A stretch of DNA of 12,527 nt from CAZAZQ01 sp964489705 (GCA_964489705.1 CAZAZQ010000034.1:1-12527), one strand, 5' to 3'; positions 1 to 7,505 are shown, numbered from the stretch's first letter. The notes: generated by a model not told the origin, from the letters alone. Translations and numbers: made by a program.

Positions 1-60
1 AGTAGGCAGGTCTCGAAGAGACTTGACAAACTAGTATTTATTTCTCTAACGGACGGTAAA

Positions 61-97
61 GCCCCTAAGGGGCCGGTCGGGAAAGGATTCCCGACCG
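61..97. repeat. Two adjacent hairpins, possible dispersed palindromic element
   Basis: Two inverted repeats abut. The first is GCCCC (61-65), loop TAA, GGGGC (69-73). The second is CGGTCGGGAA (74-83), a four-base loop, and TTCCCGACCG (88-97), a perfect 10-bp stem. Read on the minus strand, the first hairpin is followed by TTTA, so it could weakly terminate leftward transcription. The compact double hairpin outside any gene resembles a dispersed intergenic palindrome. The rest of 1-242 holds a TTGACA at 23-28 without a convincing -10 box and no convincing gene. Confidence 0.5.
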
Positions 98-242
98 CGC
101 ACAAATATCGAAGAGGCTGCCCCACTCCAAAATTTCCTTAGCCACTGACTGACAAGAAAATCATGTGGTTTTTGTTGAATTTTTTTTCTCAACTTTTCTA
201 ATTGACAAAAATTTACTGAGGGAAACAACACGGCAGGAGAGA

Positions 243-1412
243 ATGCACGTCTACGAGTTGTTAGGGGTGGGTATGGTTATCCTCCTCGGGCTTTTGGGAG
301 GTAAAGTCGCCCACCATCTGAAAATCCCGAGTGTCACGGGCTACATGCTGACCGGTTTGGTCTTCGGACCTTCCGTACTCGGTCTTATCTCTTCAGAAAC
401 TCTCTCCGACATTCACATGATAAACGAAGTTGCCCTGGGGCTGATCCTCTTCGCCATCGGCGGAGAAATGGAGTTTCGGCACCTCAAAGCGATGGGAAAA
501 AAAATCATCCTGGTCGCTTTTGCCGAAAGCTTCGGCGCGTTTACCCTCGTGTTCCTCGTCACGCTTGGCATTACGAACGACTTCGGTTTAGCCATTCTGC
601 TGGGTTCGGTCAGTATGGCAACCGCTCCCGGTGTGACGCTCTTGGTCATTCGGGAATATCACTCACGGGGACCATTGACCGACGCCCTCCTGGCGGTGGT
701 GGCGTTGAATAATATCATCTGCCTGATTTTCTTCAGAATCTTTTTTGCCTTTTACTCCGTGGTGCAAAACGAGCCGTGGACGGTCACCATGCTGGTAATG
801 CTCAAAGAGCTGGTCGGCTCGGTTATCATCGGCTCGATCGTGGCGGGCATCATCACCTTCTGGGAACAAAAAATCGACGACCTCTCGGAACTTCTCCTGG
901 TCATCATCGGGGGATTGTTGCTGGCAATCGGGGTCGCCAAGACCATCGGCATTTCGCACCTCATGATTTGCCTGATCATCGGCGCTATCACAAACAACCT
1001 TTCCATGATGCACCGCTTGGTCTATGCCGAATTGCGACAGACAGAGCTGCCGTTTTACATCGCTTTTTTTGTGCTCTCCGGCGCCAGCCTGCACTTAGAA
1101 GCCCTCTCCAACCTCGGCTTGCTGGGGATTGCTTATCTCATCGCTCGTCCTACCGGGAAATTTCTCGGCTCATTTTTTGCCGGGAGAAAACTGTGCACCA
1201 CCCCGGTCGTCACCAACAATATCGGTATGGCGCTTATCCCCCAAGCAGGCGTGGCGATAGGGATGGTCATCACGGTAACGGAAACTCACCCGGAGATGGG
1301 GCAAATTATGGCGACCGTGGTGCTTTCTTCCGTCATCGTATACGAGGGAATAGGTCCTTTCCTGACTCGCCTGGCGTTGGCACGCGCCAAGGAGATTCAC
1401 CTGCAAGAGTAA
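243..1412 (+). CDS. CPA2/Kef-type cation:proton antiporter, membrane domain only
   Basis: Inner-membrane Na+/H+ or K+/H+ antiporter of the monovalent cation:proton antiporter-2 type, about 389 residues with roughly 12 hydrophobic segments. The early signature GYMLTGLVFGPSVLGL (residues 33-48) is typical of the family, as are ATAPGVTLLVIREY and the late PQAGVAIGM segment. The cytosolic TrkA-N/RCK regulatory domain of KefB/KefC is absent. I start at ATG 243 because AGGAG (235-239) lies just upstream and the family signature follows soon after; an in-frame ATG at 165 would add 26 residues and has no clear ribosome site. Oddity: the segment that in related antiporters carries two acidic residues (ALDD-like) reads ALNN (N156, N157), so the ion or the mechanism may differ, or the protein may not transport. 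It converges on the next gene, from which it is probably independent. Confidence 0.85.
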   Translation: MHVYELLGVGMVILLGLLGGKVAHHLKIPSVTGYMLTGLVFGPSVLGLISSETLSDIHMINEVALGLILFAIGGEMEFRHLKAMGKKIILVAFAESFGAFTLVFLVTLGITNDFGLAILLGSVSMATAPGVTLLVIREYHSRGPLTDALLAVVALNNIICLIFFRIFFAFYSVVQNEPWTVTMLVMLKELVGSVIIGSIVAGIITFWEQKIDDLSELLLVIIGGLLLAIGVAKTIGISHLMICLIIGAITNNLSMMHRLVYAELRQTELPFYIAFFVLSGASLHLEALSNLGLLGIAYLIARPTGKFLGSFFAGRKLCTTPVVTNNIGMALIPQAGVAIGMVITVTETHPEMGQIMATVVLSSVIVYEGIGPFLTRLALARAKEIHLQE

Positions 1413-1428
1413 AGCTGGTTAATATTAA

Positions 1429-1453
1429 GGCAGCCCGCCACCGTCGAGCTGCC
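1429..1453. terminator. Possible terminator hairpin between convergent genes
   Basis: GGCAGC (1429-1434) can pair with GCTGCC (1448-1453) across a 13-nt loop. It sits between two convergent stop codons, where a shared terminator would be expected. There is no strong T run on either side, so this is only a candidate. Confidence 0.3.
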
Positions 1454-1489
1454 CAATTACCTTTTCAATCTCTCTTACTTCTCCCCTTA

Positions 1490-2554
1490 TCACGGGCAGG
1501 GAGGCGGAGGAGGACCGCCTTTGAATAAGAAGTCGACCAAATACGTTATGTCGACGATGTTGTTTCCTCCGTCACCGTTCACATCTCCCTCTTCGAAACA
1601 CGCCGCCGGGGGACCGCCTTTGAAACGATAGTTCACCAAATACGACAAATCAGCGATATTCACATCCCCGTTCCCATCGGCATCGCCGCGATTCAAACAG
1701 ACCGTATTCCTCACGAAAAAGACCGCCGGACAACAAGCGGTGTCAAGCCCGTTTGTCACACAGACTTCAAACAGGTAATGCCCCCGATCGGCCGGATCGG
1801 TGTCAAACGTCATCACTCCGAGGCCATCCACTCCATATACGCCGCTGGGCGGCGGAACGACATTCTTTATAAACATCGTCGAGTCGTAATTGGAAGACAT
1901 TTGATGAACGGCATTGTCGCCGGCGTAGACCTCCACCGTATCGTTACAACCGCCCAACATGGCGGGCATTTTGTAGACGTGGAAACAGTAAGGACCAGAC
2001 CAACCGGGTTGAAAGGCACCCAACGCCCCATCGGTACTCCATATCCACGGAGGACTGGGCGGATACCACGAAGAGTCAATACATACCGTATCCCCTTCAG
2101 CGGAGGGCGTGGTTTCGAGATACCAGACATCACTGACAAATCCGTCCGGTATCCCTAGCCCGTAAAGGGTAAATCCGCTAAAACCAGCCGTATCCTCGTT
2201 CATCCCATCAACGCCGAATCCCTCAAGCCACACTCCTCCGTCATAAACCTCCGCCCAGGAAGGGGAGATAGACAAGGTATCGAAAGTAATGGGAGAAAAG
2301 TTGTCGGTGTAGAGTCCGTTTTTCTGAGTCCAAACTCGAAAACCGTTGGTTGAGTTGGTTACATGTGAGCCGTCTCCGGGCGTATACACCCACTCGATAG
2401 TAAAGACGACCCTCTCTCCGGCAATGACCGTATCGCCTCCGTAAAGCCCGGAGGTCACATTCATATTAAATTGGGTAGCACCAAAAACCGGCATTGATAA
2501 AAACACACCCGTCAGGAGATATGCCACCCCGCAGGCAAACGTGATAACTTTCAT
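1490..2554 (-). CDS. Secreted protein with C-terminal dockerin type I repeats
   Basis: A 354-residue exported protein. It begins with a clear signal peptide (residues 1 to about 25: basic start, hydrophobic core, VFGA cleavage region) and an AAGGAAGAG ribosome site just upstream of ATG 2554. The middle is low in charge and rich in Gly, Trp, Tyr and Asp, and looks like beta-sandwich modules; residues about 200-285 resemble an Ig-like or cadherin-like domain with a Cys pair. Residues 288-354 are two dockerin-type calcium-binding repeats, each with an Asp-rich loop (DADGNGDVNIADL; DVNGDGGNNIVDI) followed by YLVxxxFKGGPP, ending in PPPPPCP. Dockerins bind cohesins in cellulosomes, but in candidate-phylum bacteria this GGPP-type tail is common on secreted proteins of unknown role, so I infer surface display or secretion rather than polysaccharide degradation. 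No catalytic domain was recognised. Confidence 0.8.
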   Translation of the reverse strand: MKVITFACGVAYLLTGVFLSMPVFGATQFNMNVTSGLYGGDTVIAGERVVFTIEWVYTPGDGSHVTNSTNGFRVWTQKNGLYTDNFSPITFDTLSISPSWAEVYDGGVWLEGFGVDGMNEDTAGFSGFTLYGLGIPDGFVSDVWYLETTPSAEGDTVCIDSSWYPPSPPWIWSTDGALGAFQPGWSGPYCFHVYKMPAMLGGCNDTVEVYAGDNAVHQMSSNYDSTMFIKNVVPPPSGVYGVDGLGVMTFDTDPADRGHYLFEVCVTNGLDTACCPAVFFVRNTVCLNRGDADGNGDVNIADLSYLVNYRFKGGPPAACFEEGDVNGDGGNNIVDITYLVDFLFKGGPPPPPCP

Positions 2555-2649
2555 GATTTCTCTTCCTTGTTTTTATATTTTACGAAGATTTTCTAATTAT
2601 TCCTGTGCTTGATCACTATTCTCAAAAAAATATATCCCTTGACTCACTC

Positions 2650-2679
2650 ATAATATACCAAAAAGGGAAATTCGGTCAA
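2650..2679 (-). promoter_or_regulatory. Sigma70-like promoter for the leftward dockerin gene
   Basis: On the minus strand TTGACC (2679-2674) is followed after 16 nt by TATATT (2657-2652), or after 18 nt by TATTAT (2655-2650). This lies about 95 nt before the start codon at 2554. The bases before the -35 (TTTTTCC then CTTGAC) resemble those at the promoters near 9462 and 11722. Confidence 0.6.
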
Positions 2680-2744
2680 GGGAAAAAGGGGTTGGTAATA
2701 CAATAGCAGACATTGGGTTACACTAAAGCGGAAGCGGCTTCCTC

Positions 2745-2773
2745 TTGACATCTACAGGTTTGGAAGCTATACT
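2745..2773 (+). promoter_or_regulatory. Sigma70-like promoter for the TSP3/dockerin gene
   Basis: TTGACA (2745-2750), a 17-nt spacer and TATACT (2768-2773) make a near-consensus promoter. It predicts a transcript starting near 2780, with AAGAGGTG (2837-2844) as ribosome site before ATG 2850. With the leftward promoter, it explains the 295-nt divergent gap 2555-2849. Confidence 0.7.
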
Positions 2774-2849
2774 GTAACAGTTAATACAAATACGAAATTC
2801 AAACAAGGATGACACTCCTCCGTCGTGCCTTTTTCTAAGAGGTGATACC

Positions 2850-3065
2850 ATGAAAAGTTTTTTGATAAGTTGTGCGGTGGCCCTACTGCTCGTCGGTGCC
2901 GTCACCGGTGGCGACTGCGATAAAAATACCCTTTCCACCCTCCCGGCAGAACATACGCTTCGCTTGCCGATATTGAAAAACATCGAGTCAACCTGTACCC
3001 TTTACAAGCACAACCCTGATGACACTATCCTCGGCTACACTTCCGGCTATACGACCGGTGACTGA
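2850..3065 (+). CDS. N-terminal piece (signal peptide) of interrupted TSP3/dockerin protein
   Basis: 71 codons from ATG 2850, preceded by the ribosome site AAGAGGTG and a strong promoter. The product starts with a signal peptide (basic residue K2, hydrophobic core through about residue 19, then GGDCDKN) and stops at TGA 3063-3065. The frame continues beyond the stop without a shift for 391 sense codons that encode a secreted-type protein lacking its own signal peptide. I therefore read this as the start of one 463-codon gene (2850-4241) with a nonsense codon, not as a separate small protein. If TGA is not read through, only this short exported peptide would be made efficiently. Confidence 0.65.
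   Translation: MKSFLISCAVALLLVGAVTGGDCDKNTLSTLPAEHTLRLPILKNIESTCTLYKHNPDDTILGYTSGYTTGD
3063..3065 (+). other. In-frame TGA interrupting the TSP3/dockerin gene
   Basis: Codon 72 of the frame that opens at 2850 is TGA, followed by ACG GTG ACC. Upstream and downstream frames are identical (offset 219 nt, a multiple of three). Trp (TGG) would fit naturally at this place. Other genes in the window end in TGA (for example at 1490, 6867, 8415), so TGA is a normal stop here rather than reassigned. Confidence 0.8.
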
Positions 3066-3068
3066 ACG

Positions 3069-4241
3069 GTGACCTATTTCGATGCGACAGAATGCGACAG
3101 TCCGGCGTACCCTTTCGAAATCACCTCTCTTTCTTTCACGCTGTTTGACCCGCCAAGTTACATCGATCCGCGTCCTTTCACCTGGCCTATCCGCCTTGAC
3201 GTGGTGGTCTTTGGGCTTGCTTTTCCCCCCGATAGTTGTTACGGACCCGGAGCCGAGCTCTGCCGGGTATCGGTCGTGTGCGATTCGGTCGACTTTGCGT
3301 ATCCCGCCGTCGGCACCGTCACTTTCCCCACTCCTTGCTGCGTGGAGGGACCTTTCTTTATCGGTGTGGAGTACACCGACACGACAACCGGGTTGTTTCC
3401 CTCGGTGATGTTCGATGTCAATTCGACGCCGGATACCTGCCACATTTTCCAGTACGTCTGCGACTCCATCTGGTACGGCTGGTACGCCTACTGGGTCAAC
3501 CCGCCGGGATATCCGTTTTACTGGGTTAACGGGGAGACGATGTCTCTCAATTGTTGTGCTGACAACGACAGTGATGATATTTGTGATGTCATTGACAATT
3601 GCCCAACTGTTGCCAATAACGACCAACTTGACACCGATAGCGACGGGGTGGGCGACGTATGCGACAACTGCCCGCAGTTTAACAACCCGCTTCAAGAGGA
3701 CGGCGACAGTGATGGCGTCGGGGATGGTTGTGACAATTGTCCGTCTGTTGCCAACGCAGGACAAGAAGATGCCGACAGCGACGGAATCGGCGACGCGTGC
3801 GATAATTGCCCGGCGGTTGCCAATGCGGGACAAGAGGACTCCGACGCTGACGGTGTCGGCGATAGCTGTGACGTATGTACCGACACGGACAACGACGGCT
3901 ACGGCAACCCCGGCTTTCCCGCCAATACCTGCCCGGATGACAATTGCCCTTATGCCTACAACCCTGGACAAGAAGACAGCGATGGGAACGGTATCGGCGA
4001 TGCCTGCGACGTCGGGTGCTGCCAAGTACCGGAGCGAGGCAACGTGGACGGTGACGCCGGAGAACAGGTGAATGTCGCCGACCTGACTTACCTTGTGGAG
4101 TATCTCTTTGGCGGTGGTTTCCCGCCTCCATGCCCGGAGGAAGGAGACTTCAACGGCAGCGGTTCGACCGACGTTGCGGATTTAACCGACATCGTCAACT
4201 ACCTTTTCAAGGGCGGCGTGCCCCCGGCGGCATGCCCGTAA
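3069..4241 (+). CDS. Main body of interrupted secreted TSP3-repeat/dockerin protein
   Basis: 390 codons if counted from GTG 3069, which has no ribosome site; it is most likely the continuation of the frame that opens at 2850. Residues 1 to about 165 form a Cys-containing, beta-rich domain of unknown function. Residues 176-313 are six 23-residue units of thrombospondin type 3 style (DNCP...QxDxDxDGxGDxC), which bind calcium and form stiff spacers in extracellular proteins. Residues about 323-390 are two dockerin-like repeats (NVDGDAGEQVNVADL; DFNGSGSTDVADL), each followed by YLFxGG and ending in PPAACP, like the dockerin of the divergently transcribed neighbour. The protein is expected to be surface-exposed or secreted, with disulfides and calcium. 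No enzyme domain is visible. Expression as a full product depends on suppression of the TGA at 3063, unless that base is a sequence error. Confidence 0.7.
   Translation: MTYFDATECDSPAYPFEITSLSFTLFDPPSYIDPRPFTWPIRLDVVVFGLAFPPDSCYGPGAELCRVSVVCDSVDFAYPAVGTVTFPTPCCVEGPFFIGVEYTDTTTGLFPSVMFDVNSTPDTCHIFQYVCDSIWYGWYAYWVNPPGYPFYWVNGETMSLNCCADNDSDDICDVIDNCPTVANNDQLDTDSDGVGDVCDNCPQFNNPLQEDGDSDGVGDGCDNCPSVANAGQEDADSDGIGDACDNCPAVANAGQEDSDADGVGDSCDVCTDTDNDGYGNPGFPANTCPDDNCPYAYNPGQEDSDGNGIGDACDVGCCQVPERGNVDGDAGEQVNVADLTYLVEYLFGGGFPPPCPEEGDFNGSGSTDVADLTDIVNYLFKGGVPPAACP
3594..4007 (+). repeat. Six tandem 69-bp units encoding TSP3 repeats
   Basis: Units start at 3594, 3663, 3732, 3801, 3870 and 3939, each 69 nt. 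Units 1-4 and 6 encode DNCP...GDxC; units 3 and 4 are the most alike (both with VANAGQED). Unit 5 (3870-3938) is degenerate, encoding DVCTDTDNDGYGNPG, but keeps the exact length. The array is in frame with the TSP3/dockerin gene. Confidence 0.85.
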
Positions 4242-4300
4242 GGGAGAAACAGAGAAATACTATAAAATACTCCCCCCGGTTGAGCGAGAGGGAAACGCTC

Positions 4301-4957
4301 TTAAAAAGCGACCGAGAGCCGAACGCCGAAGTCGTTCCGAGTACCGGTGTAACTTTGTAGCCGGAGATGTTCCCCTTCCAGTCGAGGGAAGCCTGAGAGG
4401 TGAGCGTCAACATAGGCGTCGAACATGGATACGAATGTCACTATCACGGCAAACCAGGTGAATTTATTGCGCTCGTCTTTTCGGTCGGAGTACAGATCAT
4501 AATAGTCATTACGCTGGGAGATGATAGTCGAGCTTTCATATTTCTCTCGGAAATCGGACGCTTGCCGCCCGTAATGAATCGCCGCTCCGACACACCACGC
4601 ATCCAAACCGAAGAAAATCACCGCCTTGATGTACTCGTGATTGCCCCATTGCCCCCATCCGGGGATCAAAGCGGATTTGAACAACGCCACCGTAGGGTTC
4701 TGGATAAGGCGCCGTTCCAAGTTTGTCGTATCGGTAACGGGAAGATATCCGGCAAGAAGTCCCGTTTGACGAAACAGCACCGTATCAATAACGACGGTGC
4801 TGTCGACTGTAGAGGAATCAGCCGACGGAGGGACAGATCGCTCGTTCGGAAGGTCTTCCGCCCACCCGCAAGCCGCAACGCCAAGCACGAAGCAAAGCAG
4901 CAGCACTTGCCGCCAGCCCGCCTCAGCAGTACACTTTAAGTTGTTTCTCACCCACAT
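4301..4957 (-). CDS. DUF5683-like membrane-associated protein
   Basis: 218 residues. After a short basic start comes a hydrophobic signal segment (residues about 17-30) ending in VAAC, which fits a lipobox, so it could be a lipoprotein anchored at C30 or a normally exported protein. The core ALIPGWGQWGNHEYIKAVIFFGLDAWCVGAA (residues about 95-125) and the closing hydrophobic FTWFAVIVTFVSMFDAYVDAHL segment are the pattern of DUF5683 proteins (two membrane segments around SxxxPGxGQ and D-A-Y-V-D). The function of that family is not known. ATG 4957 overlaps the end of the upstream lipid-kinase-like gene by 35 nt, so the two are probably one transcript with translational coupling; GTG codons a little downstream are alternative starts. 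The gene converges on the TSP3/dockerin gene with a 59-nt gap. Confidence 0.7.
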   Translation of the reverse strand: MWVRNNLKCTAEAGWRQVLLLCFVLGVAACGWAEDLPNERSVPPSADSSTVDSTVVIDTVLFRQTGLLAGYLPVTDTTNLERRLIQNPTVALFKSALIPGWGQWGNHEYIKAVIFFGLDAWCVGAAIHYGRQASDFREKYESSTIISQRNDYYDLYSDRKDERNKFTWFAVIVTFVSMFDAYVDAHLSGFPRLEGEHLRLQSYTGTRNDFGVRLSVAF

Positions 4958-5867
4958 GAATCTCTATCTCCGAGTCGGGAGGATCGAGAAATTCTCCGTC
5001 GAGATATATCTCCTGCCCCTTCACCGGCTTGAGAATAATAGTGTTACCGCGAAAGAGCCGAATCATGCTTCCATAGTAGTACTTTTTTTTCTGCACCAAG
5101 CGAACGAAAGAAGTCAGCTCTTTTTCATTCTCATCAACATTGAAAATGATTTCCGCATGTTTGTCATCGTAAAGAGAAGCGGCGCTTAGTTGCAAACCGG
5201 CGGAATAAGGCAGTAAGTTGACGTTGAGGATGGTAGGAGTAACCTCAAATCGAAAGGCATCGATGGTGATGAGCATTTTTTTCGGTTTGACCGATGCTAC
5301 CGCTTTCGACGCCAGTTGTGACCATTGAAACGAAAAGCGCGGCATTTTTCGTTCGTTCAGTTGATGCGCAATTTGCGGAATCAAGCCGAGTCCCAACGAA
5401 CCGACCACCAGCCGCCCGGAAGCATCAGCCGTATCGATGGCTCGATAATTCCTTGCCAAGATTTTCTCCACAGCTCTCCGATAATCCGTCGATTCGCACA
5501 AGGAGCGGGCGATGTTGTTGAATTTCCCCATCGGCAGAATTCCGAGCGGAAGGTTGGCTTTGATAGCCACCCCGGCGAGAGCGTTGACCGTCCCGTCTCC
5601 GCCAGCTACGACAAGGGAGGTGACTTTCCCCCGCCGCTGCATGTATGCCGGAGCGGGGCTTGCCCCTCGTCGGAGCCCACATGCCAACTGCGCTCGAGCG
5701 ACCAACTCGTTTACCGATTCCGATTCAAAGATGGTGTAATACTGCCCCTTCTCTCGAATCGCTTGCACCAACGCATCAATCGGTTGAGAGGAATAGGCGG
5801 TAGCAGTCTTGTTTACGAGGATATAGTAATGCCCGTGTTGTTCCTTTTGCCGTCTCTTTCGCATCAT
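4923..5867 (-). CDS. Diacylglycerol/sphingosine-kinase-family lipid kinase
   Basis: About 314 residues of the DAGK catalytic family (YegS/LCB5/DgkB type), which use ATP to phosphorylate a membrane lipid such as diacylglycerol at the inner face of the membrane. Seen: the nucleotide-binding motif GGDGT (residues 89-93, within LVVAGGDGTVNALAGVA), the following LGILPMG strand, and the C-terminal beta-domain motif YLDGEF (DGE 290-292). The usual GTGNDFAR segment reads GKFNNIAR, a notable variant. ATG 5867 (tandem ATGATG) gives a start close to the first core strand YYILVNKTA; GTG 5894 would add nine hydrophobic residues. Neither start has a good ribosome site. The gene is first in a likely two-gene leftward transcript with the DUF5683-like gene and is divergent from the exosortase run, sharing a 130-nt gap. 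Confidence 0.8.
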   Translation of the reverse strand: MMRKRRQKEQHGHYYILVNKTATAYSSQPIDALVQAIREKGQYYTIFESESVNELVARAQLACGLRRGASPAPAYMQRRGKVTSLVVAGGDGTVNALAGVAIKANLPLGILPMGKFNNIARSLCESTDYRRAVEKILARNYRAIDTADASGRLVVGSLGLGLIPQIAHQLNERKMPRFSFQWSQLASKAVASVKPKKMLITIDAFRFEVTPTILNVNLLPYSAGLQLSAASLYDDKHAEIIFNVDENEKELTSFVRLVQKKKYYYGSMIRLFRGNTIILKPVKGQEIYLDGEFLDPPDSEIEIHVGEKQLKVYC

Positions 5868-5961
5868 GGGGTAAGTATACACAAAAACAACCACGGAGGA
5901 AACTTTTTCATTGCGGATTATTCGCCGCCGTTCCTAAATCCCACGCCTCAAGCGGTCGATT

Positions 5962-5967
5962 TATAAT
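5962..5967 (+). promoter_or_regulatory. Possible -10 box for the exosortase gene cluster
   Basis: A perfect TATAAT lies 30 nt before ATG 5998 with GGAAG (5981-5985) as ribosome site between them. No good -35 hexamer stands 16-18 nt upstream, so it may need an activator or another sigma factor. The near-palindromic TTATAATTAA could also serve the divergent lipid-kinase gene. Confidence 0.35.
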
Positions 5968-5997
5968 TAAAACTATTGCCGGAAGAAAGAATTCGTT

Positions 5998-6867
5998 ATG
6001 TTAAAAACCGCTGTGGAAAGAAAACCGGAAAAAACCATCCCGAGGGCAACCGCCCACCCTTATCTATGGTATGCTCTTCCCTTTGCCGTATTGGTGATTG
6101 TCTATCTTCCGGCTCTCTATGATTTAGTCATCGATTGGTACACCGACCCGAATTATTCGCACGGCTTTCTCGTTCCGGTCATTTCCGGTGTCCTCTTATG
6201 GAAAAAACGACATCTCTTGCAAGAAGCGAACCGGAGAAAAAACAACGCCGGTTTGGTTGTCATTCTGGCGGGGATGGGGCTGTTTATTGTCGCCAACGGT
6301 ATGGCGGAATACTTCACTCTGCGTTTTTCTTTCGTTCTGACGTTGTTCGGGCTTGTTTACTACCTGTTTGGGAAAGAAGTCATCAAACTCAGTTGGTTTG
6401 AGTTTTTCTTTCTCATTTTCATGATTCCCATTCCTTATGTCATCTACTACGCTCTGACCTTTCCCATGCAAACCCTGGCGACTAAAATCACCGTCGGTAC
6501 CTTGAACGCTATCGGCATGGGCGTCATCCGGCAGGGAAATATCATTCACATTTCGGGCCATTCGTTGGAGGTGGCGGAAGCCTGCTCCGGTATCCGTTCA
6601 CTGGTCTCTCTGCTGGCGCTGGGTGCCATCTTCGCCTATACCAGCCAGAAACGGTTTGCCGCCCAGTTGATTTTGTTTCTCTCCACTATTCCCATTGCCG
6701 TTATCAGCAATGTCTTCCGCGTGTTCCTTACCTCCTTGCTTGTGTACACCGTCAGTGACAAAGTCACCGAAGAACCCTGGCACTCCCTCATGGGATTGAG
6801 TGTTTTCATTGTTGCGTTCGTCATGCTCTTTATGACCGGTGCCGTCCTCAAGAGGATATTCAAATGA
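5998..6867 (+). CDS. Exosortase (membrane transpeptidase-like sorting enzyme)
   Basis: 289 residues with about eight membrane segments. Exosortases recognise a C-terminal tripartite tail (short motif, membrane helix, basic end) on exported proteins and cut it during delivery to the surface or exopolysaccharide matrix. The three invariant residues are visible: Cys196 in EVAEACSGIRSL, Arg241 in ISNVFRVF and His262 in EPWHSLMGLSVF. The early SHGFLVPVISGVLLW segment (54-68) is also family-typical. The C-terminal EpsI domain fused in many exosortase A proteins is absent; instead EpsI is encoded by the next gene, whose ATG overlaps this stop (ATGA, 6864-6867). The probable substrate type is suggested by the VPSLTTWG tail encoded at 10509-11564. 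The subtype (XrtH acts on IPTLxxWG tails) cannot be settled by eye. Confidence 0.93.
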   Translation: MLKTAVERKPEKTIPRATAHPYLWYALPFAVLVIVYLPALYDLVIDWYTDPNYSHGFLVPVISGVLLWKKRHLLQEANRRKNNAGLVVILAGMGLFIVANGMAEYFTLRFSFVLTLFGLVYYLFGKEVIKLSWFEFFFLIFMIPIPYVIYYALTFPMQTLATKITVGTLNAIGMGVIRQGNIIHISGHSLEVAEACSGIRSLVSLLALGAIFAYTSQKRFAAQLILFLSTIPIAVISNVFRVFLTSLLVYTVSDKVTEEPWHSLMGLSVFIVAFVMLFMTGAVLKRIFK

Positions 6868-7505
6868 AGTCAGCCGTCATTTTTTCGACTATCCTAATCG
6901 TTCTCGGCGGTGTCTTCGGGAATTACCTCCGCTTCAGCAACCGGATGCCGGACGCTCCTCCCTCGTTTGACAAGATTCCCTATCGGAAGAGTCCGTATTA
7001 CGGCGAAGAAAAAAGGTTTTCCGAAGAGAGTTACGACGTTCTCAACGCCGACACCACCACCCTGCGCCTGTATCGTACCCCGGAAGGAGGCATCTACTGG
7101 CTCTTTGTTGCCTACTTTTCTTCTCAACAATACGGCAGCCAAATCCACTCCCCCAAACACTGCCTGCCCGGCGGCGGCTGGAAAATCGAAAAGCAAGAGC
7201 CTTTCACCCTTCGCCTCTCGGACAAACAGGCCAAAGAAATCAACCGGGTTATAATCTCTGATGACGGAAAGAAAGAGTTGATGTTCTACTGGTTCGAAAC
7301 CCGCAGCGGAGCGATTCGGGACGAGTTCGGTTTGAAGTGGGATTTGATGAAAAACTCCTTGCTTCTCCGTCCCACCGATGCCGCTTTCATCCGCCTGACC
7401 GTTTCTTTCGAGCATTTGAGCATCGAGCAAGCTACGGCGCAAGCGGTGGCGTTTTTCCGGACGTTCTACCCCGACATCGAAAAGGCGCTGCCTTTTGGCA
7501 ATTAA
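6864..7505 (+). CDS. epsI: EpsI family exosortase-associated protein
   Basis: 213 residues: one N-terminal membrane anchor (about 4-22) followed by a periplasmic domain. The family hallmark is plain in YFSSQQYGSQIHSPKHCLPGGGW (residues about 89-111), combining the HSPxxCLPGGGW motif with an upstream Tyr/Gln. EpsI domains occur fused to or just downstream of exosortases; they are thought to act with the sortase in processing or export of envelope material, though the biochemical role is not established. The start codon overlaps the exosortase stop, and AGAGGA just upstream can serve as ribosome site, so the two proteins are likely made in matched amounts. Downstream, the UbiA-family gene follows after 37 nt. 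Confidence 0.92.
   Translation: MKSAVIFSTILIVLGGVFGNYLRFSNRMPDAPPSFDKIPYRKSPYYGEEKRFSEESYDVLNADTTTLRLYRTPEGGIYWLFVAYFSSQQYGSQIHSPKHCLPGGGWKIEKQEPFTLRLSDKQAKEINRVIISDDGKKELMFYWFETRSGAIRDEFGLKWDLMKNSLLLRPTDAAFIRLTVSFEHLSIEQATAQAVAFFRTFYPDIEKALPFGN

Noticed and set aside
23..28. TTGACA as promoter for the antiporter
   Set aside because: No acceptable -10 hexamer 16-18 nt downstream, and it lies over 200 nt before the start with hairpins between.
46..231. Minus-strand 61-codon frame at the window start
   Set aside because: It spans the two hairpins and AT-rich DNA; the translation follows the repeat element and no ribosome site was seen.
663..1094. Minus-strand open frame inside the antiporter gene, and the +1-shifted frame 776-1528
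   Set aside because: Both lie in other frames of a clear membrane-protein gene, have low-complexity His/Asp/Arg-rich translations, and lack ribosome sites.
3066..3110. Selenocysteine insertion at the TGA
   Set aside because: I found no convincing hairpin just downstream and the protein context has no redox motif.
3594..4007. CRISPR-like regular spacing of repeats
   Set aside because: The 69-nt period is coding, in frame, and encodes thrombospondin type 3 units; no short identical repeats with unique spacers.
2988..4025. Long minus-strand frame of 345 codons opposite the TSP3 gene
   Set aside because: Its Val/Ile-rich repeated translation is the mirror of the calcium-binding repeat codons on the plus strand; no signal, domain or ribosome site.
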